In this document: positions 11,747 through 24,160 of the stretch, one piece after another
How positions within the stretch are numbered: position 1 is the first letter of the stretch
Layout of the letters: each line of letters starts with the position of its first letter
Origin: Nematostella vectensis
Lineage: Eukaryota; Cnidaria; Anthozoa; Actiniaria; Edwardsiidae
DNA length: 64,000 nucleotides
Assembly (NCBI RefSeq): GCF_932526225.1
Contig: NC_064046.1
Location: 11,557,719 to 11,621,718, forward strand
Reading direction: 5' to 3'
Notes under the pieces: model-generated
The model's input: only the letters and a program-made list of their open reading frames with translations
What the model was told of the DNA's origin: nothing
Databases searched by the model: none
Made by a program: the position numbers and the translations under genes

Positions 11747-11885
11747 ATCTGCCGGTGCAAGTTGTCTATTTGGACACTACTGTTTAAGAGGCAATGTTTT
11801 TTGCTGAAAAATATACGCTGCTTATTCATTATAATCCCGCCACGCTACCATTTCTAATATTTTATTACTGTCCCTCTGTTATCAG

Positions 11886-12856
11886 ATGAAGTCGGCGGTT
11901 TTCCTTACGTTACTTCTCCTAGTCAGCGCGTTCAGTGTGAACGAAGCCAAGTCGAAGTTTAAGCTTTGTGGGAGCATCCTAACAAGTCTTTTTGCGCACA
12001 TCTGCAAAGACAGCGCGCCCAAACCTCCCTCTTCTGACGCCCCTCAAGGTAAAAAACAAAATTGCAGCTTCCCCTCTCCCTAGTAGGGTAGCCTGGGGGC
12101 ATAAGAAGATTGTTACTTCCAAGCTTCGAATAATACGCCACATCAATGATCTCGGACCAGGGGCGTGGCCAGGGGGTGGCCCAGGGGGGCCCGGGCCCCC
12201 CCTTCTAGCAGCCAAAAATACAGTAAATATATGAGTCATTATTTGAAATACAGGAGAAAATGCCTTCACCGGGCCTTTTGGGCCCCCTCCTGTTAAAAAT
12301 CCTGGCTACGCCGCTGCGGACGCCTTCCCGTCGGCATTCGCTTGTCGCACTTTCGGGTTTTCGGGGGAGCAAAGACCTTCGGTATCTTGGTAATTAGAGG
12401 ACGACTGATTTCACCAATGATTAAATGAAAGAACTTGATAGCGAACAGTTGAATCGGACTCCCAAATTTAACACTCAGGAGTTGGACCCAATACAAGACC
12501 TGATGTTGTATATGGTTGTTCGATTGCATAGTTTAAAACCGACAACTCAGACCTATCTGTTCTTGCCCCTCCCCCCTTTCATTTTCTCCCAAAGGCTCTA
12601 TATTTATATCGTTGATTATTCAAACTGTTTTATTTTGGGTTTGAGTTTACGAGATACGATTGGTAAAAATTATTCTAATAATGCAGAATGTATTTTTCAA
12701 AATAATTCATGTTATTTAATTTTTTATATGATTGCAGCCTCGGTACAGGACGCCAACTCGTTTCTTCATCATTCAAAGAGCAGGTTTCGTCGGGGACTTC
12801 ACGAAGAATGTTGTAACGAATCATGTGATATGCACGAGATCTATGAAAACTGTTAA
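11886..12856 (+). CDS. Insulin-like peptide 2
   Basis: Exons 11886-12048 and 12738-12856 (TAA), phase-1 junction, 93 residues. The leader MKSAVFLTLLLLVSAFS is a clear signal peptide. The B chain is KLCGSILTSLFAHIC, with classical LCGS and 11 residues between cysteines. The C-peptide runs to a RFRR site, followed by the A chain GLHEECCNESCDMHEIYENC (CC-x3-C-x8-C). The A chain closely matches that of the gene at 8730 (shared HEECC and HEI), so the two are tandem paralogues. The ATG directly follows a CAG acceptor-like site (11883-11885) with a pyrimidine-rich tract, implying a 5' UTR intron. The coding intron contains a MITE at 12158-12316. A secreted hormone or growth factor is expected from the family. 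Confidence 0.9.
12158..12316 (-). mobile_element. MITE, CAGSGGCGTAGCCAGG family, copy 2
   Basis: CAGGGGCGTGGCCAGG at the left and CCTGGCTACGCCGCTG at the right; the internal GCAGCCAAAAATACAGTAAA matches the complement of copy 1 at 7369-7515. Inserted in the intron of insulin-like peptide 2. Confidence 0.8.
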
Positions 12857-15800
12857 AACAGCGTATTTTAAATTAAAGGCTATCTATAAACTTCTAGTAT
12901 CTTATTTTTTTGAAAGAGAACGCCCCTGAACTTCTGAAAAAGTGAAAAAAAATATTATAAAATATTATCCCTGCCTCCTCGACTCAGGAAAGAATCAAAA
13001 TGATGTCATTAAAATTGACAGCTTTTGTGAGAATCTTTGCAGACTCGTCTATGCCAAAAAGATGTACACTTTCATCTCTAAAAAGATTGTCACAGGGCCT
13101 AGGTATCTTTTGCCCAGTTTTCGAATTTTGGGAATTGAAGCTATAGAAGCTATATTTTTATAAGAACGTCTAATTTTCAGTTGTGGTTTGGCCGTTCTTA
13201 ATTTTTGGGACACTTTAAGGCTGAATATCTTAGCGATATTCTTAAATTTTAGTGTATATAAGAATATAATACCCAATGGTTAATTATTAGGAAGAGAATA
13301 ACACTAATGATTATTAGCAATAATAAGGTTGTTACTATGAGCACAATTTGATTCTGCATTTTAGAAAGCATCAGGAGTAAAAAATATTTTATTTCTGATA
13401 TCTGAGCCTCCGCATGTTCTTAGCATGTTCTTAAAATTTGGTGAAATCTCAGGCTGGACGTTCTTATAAAAAAGGTTCTTATAATAGAAATTGTATTAAG
13501 GTTTCTCAGCTGTACCGATCGTGTGGGATTAACAAAAAGACTCCCGCTTATTGAAAAAAAAAACGAGAAGCCTTTGTATTGAGCCGTGGGATTCAAGGTG
13601 CAGTGTTTCAGCCGCCTCACAGAGATGTAAACAATCCTCACGCCACCCTATGGGATGCTAATACCACACAAAGCTTAAAAAGGAACTGACGACTAGCATT
13701 ATATGCGGCATCTTTGTTACTTTGACTTCAACAAATAGATTGAACATTTATTTTGCTATTTTAAATATTTGCATTATCTCTGGACGTGCACCGCGCCACG
13801 AGGAATTGGAAAGGGGAGTCAGGGGGGGGGGGGGGGGGGGAAGTCAGAATTATTAACTTCTTCATTTCCGACTTGCAATTCCGTAGGTATTAGTTGAAAG
13901 ACAATCAGACAATTAAAATATTATAAATGCGCCCCACTTTCTTTCTTACCTAAGCTTCGACCCTGAAAAATGATTCAGTTATATGATTATACTCTCCGAT
14001 ACTCTTTACTCAGCCGGAGAGAAAAAGTTGCGGCTTGTCTCTTTGTGCTTACGCAAAGCACCTCTTCCGCTCACGCGAGCCTAGCATCTGCGTAAATCCA
14101 TGAGCCTTAGTGTTGCTACACCCAAGACCGACAAAGAGACTTCGTCAATATACACTACATTTGTTTAAACTCAGTTTGCTGCAAATAAGTGTCTGTTTTG
14201 CTCCTAGAATGATGATCGCTTTAGTTTTATGCAGCACGATGAAAAATCCATATTCCACAGGTCGGAATTTTCTACCGACTTTTCCAAATTGCAGAAAGTT
14301 TCTGTATAAAAAAAAAAAGCTGGGAATAGATTATTTTTTGGCATCACCACATTTACCTATTTCATTCCCTGTTAGCAAACACCAGCCCAGCGAAAAAGAA
14401 ATAGGCATTTCTGCTAACAGGGAACCCAATTAGTAATTTATTAAAGTCACCATAGTACGTAGTATACGTAAGTAAGTAGAATACAACCAACTGAGTTGAT
14501 TGGGGTATATAGGAAAACCCTTGAACCCTGGCGGAATTCGAACCCAATTTTTATTTTCTTTGATGATTTGACGGATTAAAAAAATGCCCCGAAATCCAAC
14601 GCGCCAGATATACACACCATGTGCCAGGCCGGCTTTAAACTCTTTGGGGTCCCTGTGGGTTGGCCATGAGCAGCTCGATAGAGCCAAACCAGGGGAAATT
14701 TATTGGTTCGCGTCATCGCCAACCAGAAGAAACCTTCATTATATTCTGAATAGCACTCCTAGTGTTTAAACACGTTCCATAAAAAAAAACACCAAAAAAA
14801 CTCTAAGAGAATACAAAGCTCAGTAAACATTTGTGTCAATTGTGTTTATGGGTTCTATTACTAAAGACGTGTATATTTTCTACCCCACTATTTTCCCATA
14901 TTCTTACTTTTCGCGCCCTTGATAATTTTCCCTATTCGTGATGCTAAAGGTAAGTACAAATTCAGCTAATTAAACTTAGCCTTAAAAACTCGTGTTTACA
15001 CTTTTAATCCTATCTCCAGGGTACGAATAGAGACAGAGACATTTTCTTTGCTTATCAGCACTTGTAGAACTCCGTAGAAAAAAAAAAATACTAATCGATC
15101 GTAAAGCTCTCGTAAATAAATGAAATAATTTTGAGCCATGATTGGTAAGGTGAGGCGTGGTTTTTAAAGATAAATTCACACATACACATTTTATTTGTAT
15201 TTATTTATTGACGGCGGATTTTCCAGAAAATCTTAACACAATGACAAACATATGGTTGTCGTACAGCAAAAGTCTTACTATCACGATTTGAGCGTTTATT
15301 GTGAATTCGTGACAGCTTCTGGTACATTGTTTGACAGTTTATGATGTCACTGCATACTTCGGTTAATTTACGAAGGTGACTACCCATCTACCAATATCAT
15401 TATATTTATATCTGTTTGGCACTAGTTGTATACACACAACGCTGCCCATGCCCTAACCCTAACCCTAACCCTAACCCTAACCTGCCCCTCCCCCCCCCTC
15501 CTCCCCCCCCCCCACCCCCCCCCCCCCCCCAATGAGATGGTGCTCAATACGGGAGTTAAACGCAAGTTTATTCTGGGCATATGTTGAACAGTATACACTA
15601 GATCCAACTCGAACTTTACAGGAAGACCGGCACATGTCCAGAAGGGGAAGCCGATTGGTCCGGACTCCACCCTGATCACGTGACGAGATGAGTTTGATTC
15701 CGGTCGACCTCTTCATTGGTAGTAAAGAGGGTTAATTTTATGTTTGTATTGGCATAGAAAACGTTTCTAGATAGATCTAGTGACCTATTACCAGAGCTTT

Positions 15801-18237
15801 AAGGATGCCGATTTGAACTTAATTGGTCCGTGGTCAGTGATTTACTACTCTGGACCCCAGCCTGCGTTTTTGGCTAGGCACGCCCCTGCACTTATCGCTG
15901 ATTCGAGTTATAAGTTAAGATTTTAAAACGCGATAAACACTTATATTATTTTGAGAAGTAAAAAACTAAATGGTGTTAAGATCAAAACGTAAAGTATAAA
16001 GGGCCAAGACAAGGCACTGTGGGGGACACCATGCTGAAAAACTCTCTCTTTGCACTTTACAAGGTTTCCGCTAATACGGTTATATCATCCATGAATAGCT
16101 CGCAGATAGACTCATACATAAGAACCTTGAGAATTCCCAAGCCAAACACTAACCAATTAAGTTGAATGTAACTGCATGTATTTTTTATTTTCCAGGAGTA
16201 AGTTCAACCATAATATATCATGTTTATCTCCCATAAATTCGCCTTTCATATTCAGTTTGTTTTAATTGACCAATGAGATTCCTCCACCTATCTGCCGATG
16301 TAAAAATGTTTAGACTTCCCGTATTCCTTGTGCATCTGAATCTATCAACGAGTACGGAAATCCTTGAGACCTTTATTATCATCTCATAATAGAGAAGAAT
16401 CTCAATGTATCCTTTGGTTTAGGGAGTATACATTATCAATGGAAGAAACTGTCACTCACATTATCTGACATCTCACTTAAACTTCTGAGTACCCTGAGCA
16501 ATCGATAATGACTTCGCACTTTTGATTAATATAGGACGTCTTAGAAAAACTTGTCAAGGCTTTGCCTGGAGTGTGGAGTCTATTCGTAGTTATTAAATGG
16601 CAGTTTTGAACTTCCTGTTTCTTGTGAATGACTTCGGGGATTTATTTGTGTCTCTTTCGCGGCTTATAATACGTGTTTGTTCAGATAATTTCTTCATCCC
16701 GTCTCCTAATTGTACTTCAACACTTTTTCATTTATTCAAGTTATTATTGAATATAAAAAACGTGTGAATTTTGTTTCTTCCATCATTTTCGTCAATCCTT
16801 TATATTATATCTTATTGTTCTAATTTACAAGTGTTTTAAAAGCATCTAATTAGCACCATCTAATTGGAACCGATTAACTATTACCTTCTAAGAAAAATCG
16901 TCAACCCGAGACATTCAAAAAAATTATTATCCGGTTCGGAATTATTGTAGCTGTTTTGCTAAATGATGGCACTATCTTTCTATCTAATTGATTTTCCTGC
17001 AAAGTGTTTTGCACTAAATAATAAGGCCATAAGACCCCCTATGTCGGACAGTACTATATTCAAGCCCACCTTCAATTTTCAACTTCCTATTTTTGTTTAA
17101 TATTTCTTGCTAACCATGCCGAGACACGAAATTTGTGTTTATTTTCATTTCATTTTGACCCTCAAGCTGATCGTATTTTACCCTCGCAAGGAAATGTTTT
17201 TTCCGTCTATCATAGCATCGGCTCCTCCTTTTTACGAACCACTGGTAATGTTTACGTATCTTTTGGCAAGAAAATAATATATCCCAGGTCAAATTGAATG
17301 ATTTTGTTCTTACAAATTTCCAGAGTTTTATAAGGTGAATTTTTCAATTATCATTCATATTTCTAGGATCTTTGCTTTTTAAATCCTTTGTCCTTAAAAA
17401 CGTATACAAGAGAAGATTTGCATCCCTAAAAGATAAAGATTTATATCATTACCTATTGCTTTGATAAAAAAAAAACTATACTTCTGGTTCGTGCCTTATT
17501 ACCTAAGGTTATCAATTGTTTTTTTTTCTTGGTTTAATGAATTTTAATGGCAGTTGGAATCTCAGGACAGAAATTTTCTTCCGCTTATCCTATTTATTTA
17601 TCGTCCTAAATATATTATTACATTTTCAGAACCTTCGAGCTTCTATTTGAATTTTCGAATACTTTACCTTTTCAAAAACAATATGCTATCTAATTAGATT
17701 CGTGTGATCTTGTCATTCAAGAAGTCTCCTCACCATTACAGTATAGGTTGGTTTCGAACGCAGTGCTGGATTAAAGGCCGACTTCAATTAGATCTTGACG
17801 TACTTTGTAGCCAAAATCAGAGCAAATGGCTGTTTTACCAAGAGTACATCATCGTTGTCCCCTAGCCCAATCATCAAGTACTGAAGAATTCATATTCATG
17901 TGTAGTGTTTATATGTTTTTTTTTGCTGTTCCGTGGCAGCAGCTAGATCAGCCAAGATATAAGATTCCTTTTTCTCTTCCAAGAAATGCCAACTCTCTTG
18001 TAAGGTAAAACCTCTAGGTGATTATGTCCGTATTTTGAAAAATGTCTGCTTATACTAACAAATGTTCTACCTGTTTCAGTAACGGGGGGGGGGGGGGGGG
18101 GGCTAAAACACTGTCAGTTGTAATGTTGCATATGGTTATCCAGTCAACTCTCACTAGCCGTGGAAAGACTGCTGTAAAGATTGAAATTTTTCCAGATAGT
18201 TTCGTACTTTCGTATGTAAGCCCTCTTGGAACTCCAT
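12857..18237. other. Intergenic region without credible genes
   Basis: AT-rich. Short open frames are unsupported. Items seen are a poly-G run near 13825-13842, a 13-bp perfect inverted repeat (14365-14377 with 14412-14424, core CCCTGTTAGCA), a telomere-type tract at 15451-15482 followed by a long poly-C, and a poly-G run near 18086-18102. Confidence 0.6.
15451..15482 (-). repeat. Interstitial telomeric repeat (CCCTAA)n
   Basis: About five perfect tandem CCCTAA units, immediately followed by a 50-bp C-rich tract (15481-15531). The units equal the canonical metazoan TTAGGG on the minus strand. It is internal to the window and far too short to be a chromosome end. Confidence 0.9.
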
Positions 18238-19191
18238 CTACTCGCCGTTCATACATGTCGGAGATAACTCCTCCTGCTCACTTCTCCTAGAAACCATAGA
18301 TGTCATCATACCAGCAGGGCGCCTATCGCTCTTAAAAATGGATTCCTTAAAATCCCGTTTGAGGAACGCGAAGATGAGCGGATCCATGATGGTATTCAGT
18401 AGAAGAGTAAAGAATGAGACGTAGAGTAGTGTCTGGGTGATCAAGTGTTCTAGTTGAAACGCTGTGCAGGCGTTGATATAAATCAGAGGCAGCCAGCAGA
18501 GCAGAAACATGGCTAAGATGATGGCAAACACTCGCGCTGCTTTCTCTTCAGTTCCAGCTCGCTCACCGGTCTTGTTCCCTGAGCTTGTTCGACGTCTGTT
18601 CCTCTGAATGAAGTTCCGGATGATTTTCAGCAAACGCGCGTAGACCCAGATCATTGCCACGCAGGGTAAGAGCACAAAGAGGATTAAGGTGATTATCATG
18701 TAAGCCTTGTGGTAAGGAGAACTAGGATCTGCGTGCCATGCCAGTGGAAGAAGGGAAATAAGAACTGGAATAAACCAAGAAGCGAATATGATGATTGAGA
18801 CTTTTCGCTTGTTCATGATCACACGGTAGCCAAATGGTTTAGTGAGCGCAACGAATCTTTCGTAAGTCACGGCGCAGAGATTGAAAATAGACGCCAGAAG
18901 TAAGACGGCAATCACGTAACCACTGATGGGGACCTTTGTGAGGGTGTATTCCTCGGCGATGTAGATAGGCACCAGCACAGCAGCGGCAAGGAGATCCGAT
19001 ACAGAAAGGCTGACCACAAACGCGTTAGTTATCGTCAACATTCTCGCGTTACAGAACACGATACAGCACACGACCACGTTCAAAACAGTGGAAGCCAGTC
19101 CCATCACTGACCAACATACTAGGAATGGTAATGGAGCGGGCTGGTAGGCAGGCGGTAGCATACTCGGTATACTCGAATTTGTGTTATTCAT
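18238..19191 (-). CDS. Rhodopsin-class (class A) G-protein-coupled receptor, single exon
   Basis: Intact 317-residue frame with seven hydrophobic segments: TM1 about 22-47, TM2 57-82 with SVSDLLAA, TM3 90-112 ending in YERFVAL (the DRY position), TM4 with SWFIPVLISLLP, TM5 with the conserved proline and tyrosine (LLPCVAMIWVYARLL), TM6 with CWLPLIY, TM7 with NTIMDPLIF. N-glycosylation-like NNT/NSS at the N terminus. The order is normal for a class A receptor. Three deviations: ERF for DRY, D-P-L-I-F for NPxxY, and no cysteine before TM3 where the usual disulphide forms. The ligand cannot be assigned; amine-, adenosine- or melatonin-like groups are all possible. It has no introns, unlike its neighbours, as is common for cnidarian class A receptors. 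A poly-G tract lies about 130 bp beyond its stop. Confidence 0.93.
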   Translation of the reverse strand: MNNTNSSIPSMLPPAYQPAPLPFLVCWSVMGLASTVLNVVVCCIVFCNARMLTITNAFVVSLSVSDLLAAAVLVPIYIAEEYTLTKVPISGYVIAVLLLASIFNLCAVTYERFVALTKPFGYRVIMNKRKVSIIIFASWFIPVLISLLPLAWHADPSSPYHKAYMIITLILFVLLPCVAMIWVYARLLKIIRNFIQRNRRRTSSGNKTGERAGTEEKAARVFAIILAMFLLCWLPLIYINACTAFQLEHLITQTLLYVSFFTLLLNTIMDPLIFAFLKRDFKESIFKSDRRPAGMMTSMVSRRSEQEELSPTCMNGE

Positions 19192-20789
19192 TTTCTCTTC
19201 CTATTTGTGAATCTTCCTCGTAATCGTTCACGTTTTGAGCTTCACTTTTCTCTGTCAATTCTCCGAGAAGAGTCACTTACCATGGAACAATTGTTCAGCC
19301 TACTTGTCCAATCTGCACGTTACTTTCAGGATGGGGATACAATAGGTATATAAGGACTCACGTAGGTACGGAGTAAGCCCCCGATTCACCTGTTTTCACC
19401 TCCTCTTTTTTCCCTCTTCTTCCCCTTCTTTTCCTGTGAATGTTTCAAGCGCCTTGCGATGTCTGGTGTAAGCGTACTGGTAGCGATACTGATGTCGCGT
19501 GGAAGTTGTAGCTGTGACTCGTCCAAGACCTATTAAAAATGAAGGAATTGAGGGCTTGTTAAGAAAAGTATTTGAAGGATGTTATGTAAACAAAGTGCGC
19601 GGTGAAAAAGTTACTTTATAAACATGATATAAAATCTTGCGGCCCTAAGGCGAAATCAAAGAGTACCTCGTTTGAATAATGCAAAACCCTTAGTATCGGT
19701 GCTTAGTATCGCTTTTGCCGATACCAATAACTTGTAAATATGAAATAAAAAATTGGAAACTGCGGCAAATTAAACTTATGTTAGTTTGGCTTTGAGTTTA
19801 TGAGAAGTAGCAGGAAAATTAGTATTTGCTTTACCTAAAGCAAACAAATAGACGTGTGTGTATACCCAAAGCTTGGCTCAGACTCTTAAAAAACTGAAAA
19901 TACAGTCAATAAAGCTGCACTTGAAAATTACAGCTCATTATAGGAGAGAGCTAAAATGACAAACTCCAACATCACTAGAACAAAAAGGTATAAAATTTAA
20001 ATGCATTCCAAAGTGGACAACCCACGGGTCTCAATGGCTCACTTGAATTCGAACAGCACGGAGTAAATGCAAATAAAGGGCCATTTTATATCCTTCTCCA
20101 GCATTTTCAAATGAACCAGGTGTTCCCCTCCACTATGAAACCATAAACAACAGCACTGAATCATAAGAATCTCAATTCTTTTTTTTGTAGCCCTTTTATA
20201 TTGGACTTTAATTTTTGAAAGGAACAAAAATAATTAATTGAAATTTTTAGTTTTATTTCTTTTTTTCACACTACATGTAAACATATTTTCCAGTATTCTG
20301 GTTCCTAACCAAAAGAGCTATCGGCGCTTACACAAACATATTTGGGCTGAGGACAAGAATATATTTTTTCTCATTAAAAACTATGTTTTAAGAAAATACG
20401 CTTTTAATATTGAAGTACCAAGCTTCTCGTGATTTCTCTTGATTAGTTTGAATGAAAGGGTAAGGAAAAAAATATGTTTTCCCAAAAAATGTGTATATTG
20501 TATCATTGTTACGACTTTTCAGTTCTTCTTACGAATACAAATTTAAGAGGAAATTGCTCAGTAAATAGATATTTGTGTCAGTGTGTCTAAAAATTGTTAT
20601 TTCACTATTTTATTAAGCGAACAGCCAGAAACATTTGTTTGGATTTGTGAGAATAATTTAGAAAACAGGCTAGAAATAGTCTGCTTGCTTCGAACACCTG
20701 CCCCTTGTTTATCCATGGAATGGAATCAGGTCTTCCAAAAAAAGTTTGCGAAATATATTTTTATATTTGATTGAAATTGAATGACCGGT

Positions 20790-20989
20790 NNNNNNNNNNN
20801 NNNNNNNNNNNNNNNNNNNNNNNNNNNNNNNNNNNNNNNNNNNNNNNNNNNNNNNNNNNNNNNNNNNNNNNNNNNNNNNNNNNNNNNNNNNNNNNNNNNN
20901 NNNNNNNNNNNNNNNNNNNNNNNNNNNNNNNNNNNNNNNNNNNNNNNNNNNNNNNNNNNNNNNNNNNNNNNNNNNNNNNNNNNNNNNNN
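20790..20989. other. Assembly gap (200 N)
   Basis: Exactly 200 consecutive N. The round length suggests a nominal rather than measured gap size. Open frames that cross it are meaningless. Confidence 0.99.
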
Positions 20990-23137
20990 ATTTTGGGTAA
21001 TCGGTACATGAGTGCATTTCGAATGCTATCGATGTTCAGAGTGAACAAGAGAGCATTTTCGGTGCAGGCATTTTTGTTTTTAATGGAAATGACGGATTAA
21101 GTATTTCAACCACCCAGATCGATCTCTTTATCTGCAAAACCTTGATTCTTAAGATGCACTTGTATTGATTTTTTTATAAAGGGATGAGCAACACAAGAGA
21201 ATACTTTTCAAGCTATAAAAAAGACCCGGAAAAATTTTTTATCAAGCATTAGGTATTATGCATTTTCCGCTCCGTACATTTTTTCAAAATGCTAATAGAA
21301 GCAGAAAAAAAATAAAAAAAGATATATGTTCACCTTAAAGTGACGACGATGTTATATTGATGCGGTATAAGCAATGGCCCAGCAAAATATTCCTTATTAT
21401 ATTGATATTTGGGCTGCATGGGTAAGTAAAGAACCGCTAAGCCCCGACTTATCCCTTTTCTCTACTATGAATAGCTTGGTCAAAGCTTTCCAGACTATGT
21501 CAAAGATACCAGCTGATTCTACGAGGGTATAAAGCCTTTGGCGTACAGACGTTATTGTGTTTTTTTAGTAAATTTGCTAAAGACTTCGGCACAAGTGTTG
21601 TAATTCCATCGTATTTTGATTGAGAGACTTTAAACTTTATTAAAAGTATACACATGGCGACAAAAAGCGGCGAATGAAAAGCTAGTTGCCCGAGGAGGTA
21701 GTCTCCATTTTGCCGCCAATATTAAGAAGTCGCATATAAGGAACGTGTGCGTCGGTTTATAATATTTCACCTGTAAGTGATCTCTCAAGCCAAGAATATC
21801 ATAGTGTTTTGTCACTGTGTGATGTCATTTTAAAAATACATGAACAACGAGGGGAATTAAGAATCAAAGTGAAAGACATTTAAATATCTATAGCCCGATC
21901 AAACCTAGGTTCAGCTGTGATATCATAGTACTTTCAAGAATTTAAGTCTTTTTCTCAGTAGCAGGGGCTTAAGTTGATAACGCGGGCAGCTCACTTAGGA
22001 AAGAAGGCCAAGAATATCCGGAAAGGGAGAATAACGAATATGTACGGACCTCCACACCGCTCTTTTAAGAGCCTCTCCTTACGTCAGCGATCAAGTCCCA
22101 ACATAATGGAAATGGCAGAATTTTTTTATGCGCGCATCTCTAATCATCGCACTGATAACTAAGCGCTGCGGTTTGTATCAAAATAATCATGATCACAAAT
22201 TCGTCATGGTCGCCTATCCTTGATATAACTTATTTTTCGCTCAAATAAAATTGATTTTAATCTTGGTTTGGATTTGGAGCGATGTCATCTTCACGAGACC
22301 TACTCTAAAATTTTTCAGTTTCGCTAAAATTTTTGGTGAGAATCAAAAGTTTTTTTCTTGTTTTGTGCGCATGGGTGATCGTCACTTGGTGTGAGTGGGC
22401 AAGAGAGCAAACAGCTATCTTTAGCCCAATAAAAGTAGATTATCTAATCCCTCAGAAAGGCTTTCATAAAAAGCCTTCTAGCATTACGGTAACAAAAAAC
22501 TTCTTCTTCCGGTTGCCGAGCATCGTGCATAAAAGTCTTCTCAAAAGTTCCCTTGGTATTGTGGGTACTGTTGGCGCGGGGTGGAGTTTGAGGGTGATTG
22601 GAATGAGGTTTTTAATAGTCTGTTCTTGTGATTGGTTCCCGATTGGTTAGTGAAAAAGGCGATTTAAGGTGATAAGCAAGTCAGGAAGTATGAGATAATA
22701 ATCACTTAATTGATTTAACAGCCGTTGAGTCGTCCCCTTGGTTACCTATTCAGTCTACTAGCTATCTCATCACTAATCTAAATGAAACGTTAGACACACT
22801 ATAGATATATTCCATAAAAACGAACCACAAACAAATGTTTAAAAAAAGCATTTCTTGCCTCGCTAGCATTGGACTTAAAGCTGACCGCTTTAAACAAACA
22901 TTTCATGTCAAAGACATGAAAGACGGTATATATTTTCTATTGAGGAATCACCAGTTCATAGTTATATCATGCCATTGAGTGCCTACGGAGTCTATCCCCC
23001 CTCCCTCCCCCCCTACTTTGCACTTTAAGGCAGGAGAACACTGATTAAGACATTTTCGAGTTCTATCAAACTTTAGACATTAAGGTGTAAAATATTAAAA
23101 TGACGGAGATCATGTTACTACGATGGCCGAGAAGGCT

Positions 23138-23289
23138 CACAGTCCAGTCTTATTTTTCGACAGTTTCGACAGTCCAGTCTGAGTTTTCGACAGTCCAGTC
23201 TTAGTTTTCGACAGTCCAGTCTTAGTTTTCGACAGTCCAGTCTTAGCTTTTTTTGCAGTCCAGTCTTAGTTTTTGACAGTCCAGTCTTG
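23138..23289 (+). repeat. 20-21-bp minisatellite
   Basis: About seven copies of CAGTCCAGTCTTAGTTTTCGA with small length changes. Some units are shortened or carry extra T. Non-coding. Confidence 0.92.
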
Positions 23290-23877
23290 TTTTGTTTTTA
23301 CAATCTGGGATCGTATGTTACACAAACAGTGCCATACTGTGAAGGGCGACAACGTTATAGCCTTGTGATTATTTCGATGACAGATGGTTGATTTCGGGTC
23401 ATGGCGCCATTGCCTTTCTGTACTCGATTTGAAGACATAAAATAACAAGCAGGATTTTTATTTTCAAAGTACAGCACACAAACTGCGACTAGTCATATGC
23501 CCTTTATGTGGTAGGTTTAATTTCGCTAAGTCTTCCGTATCCTTAATATACCATATTATCGTATTATATTTTAGTGTATCCATCTCCATATAATCGACTA
23601 TTTCGAGTAAATATAAGCAACGAAATCGTAACATTTTCCATGTAATGGAAAACATAAAAAAAAAGAAAAAAAAATGTTTCCGATAACACAAACGAAGAAG
23701 TCCCAAATAAGAAAGAACTATCAAGTCAGTTTAAAGTTACTTACGTAAGTTAGAAACGAAGAAGGTACTTAGCCGGAGGGCATTCACTGAAGACGTTCCT
23801 CGACTACCAAAAGCATTGTCATAGCTTTGTTCTCGAAGCCAAACCGAGCATGTTGCAGTAACTGAAGGCGCGGTGGT

Positions 23878-24160
23878 AAAGCGCGATAGAGCAGTGGTTG
23901 TCCTGCGGTTGTGTGTGTATTGATTTGCTTGATCGATAGCTAATTGGATGTAAAATCATTTGTGAATACCTTTAATAACTCGGTGACTGGAAAAATGTAA
24001 AATAATGATAAAAGTGCGATGATAAAGTGCGATAGACCTTTAGTGCGTTGTTCCCCCTGTGTGTGCTGCTTTGCTTGAAGCAAATTGGCTGTAAAATCAT
24101 TAGTGAATACTATTAATTACTTGCTGGCCGGAAAAATATCAAATAATGATGAAAGGTAAT
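23878..24160 (+). repeat. Two-copy tandem duplication, about 145 bp
   Basis: AAAGCGCGATAGA (23878) to the ATAATGATAAAAG block is repeated from about 24027 (AAAGTGCGATAGA) to ATAATGATGAAAG, sharing TGTAAAATCATT, GTGAATAC and GGAAAAAT in order. Diverged, so not recent. Confidence 0.75.

Noticed and set aside
20709-21100. Frames crossing the N gap
   Set aside because: Most of their residues are unknown X; there is no evidence of coding.
22333-22650. 105-codon plus frame with a hydrophobic start
   Set aside because: It begins on TTG rather than ATG, and the sequence has no domain, splice context or paralogue.
23138-23289. Possible CRISPR-like array
   Set aside because: The units are directly adjacent without unique spacers, and the DNA is animal; it is a minisatellite.
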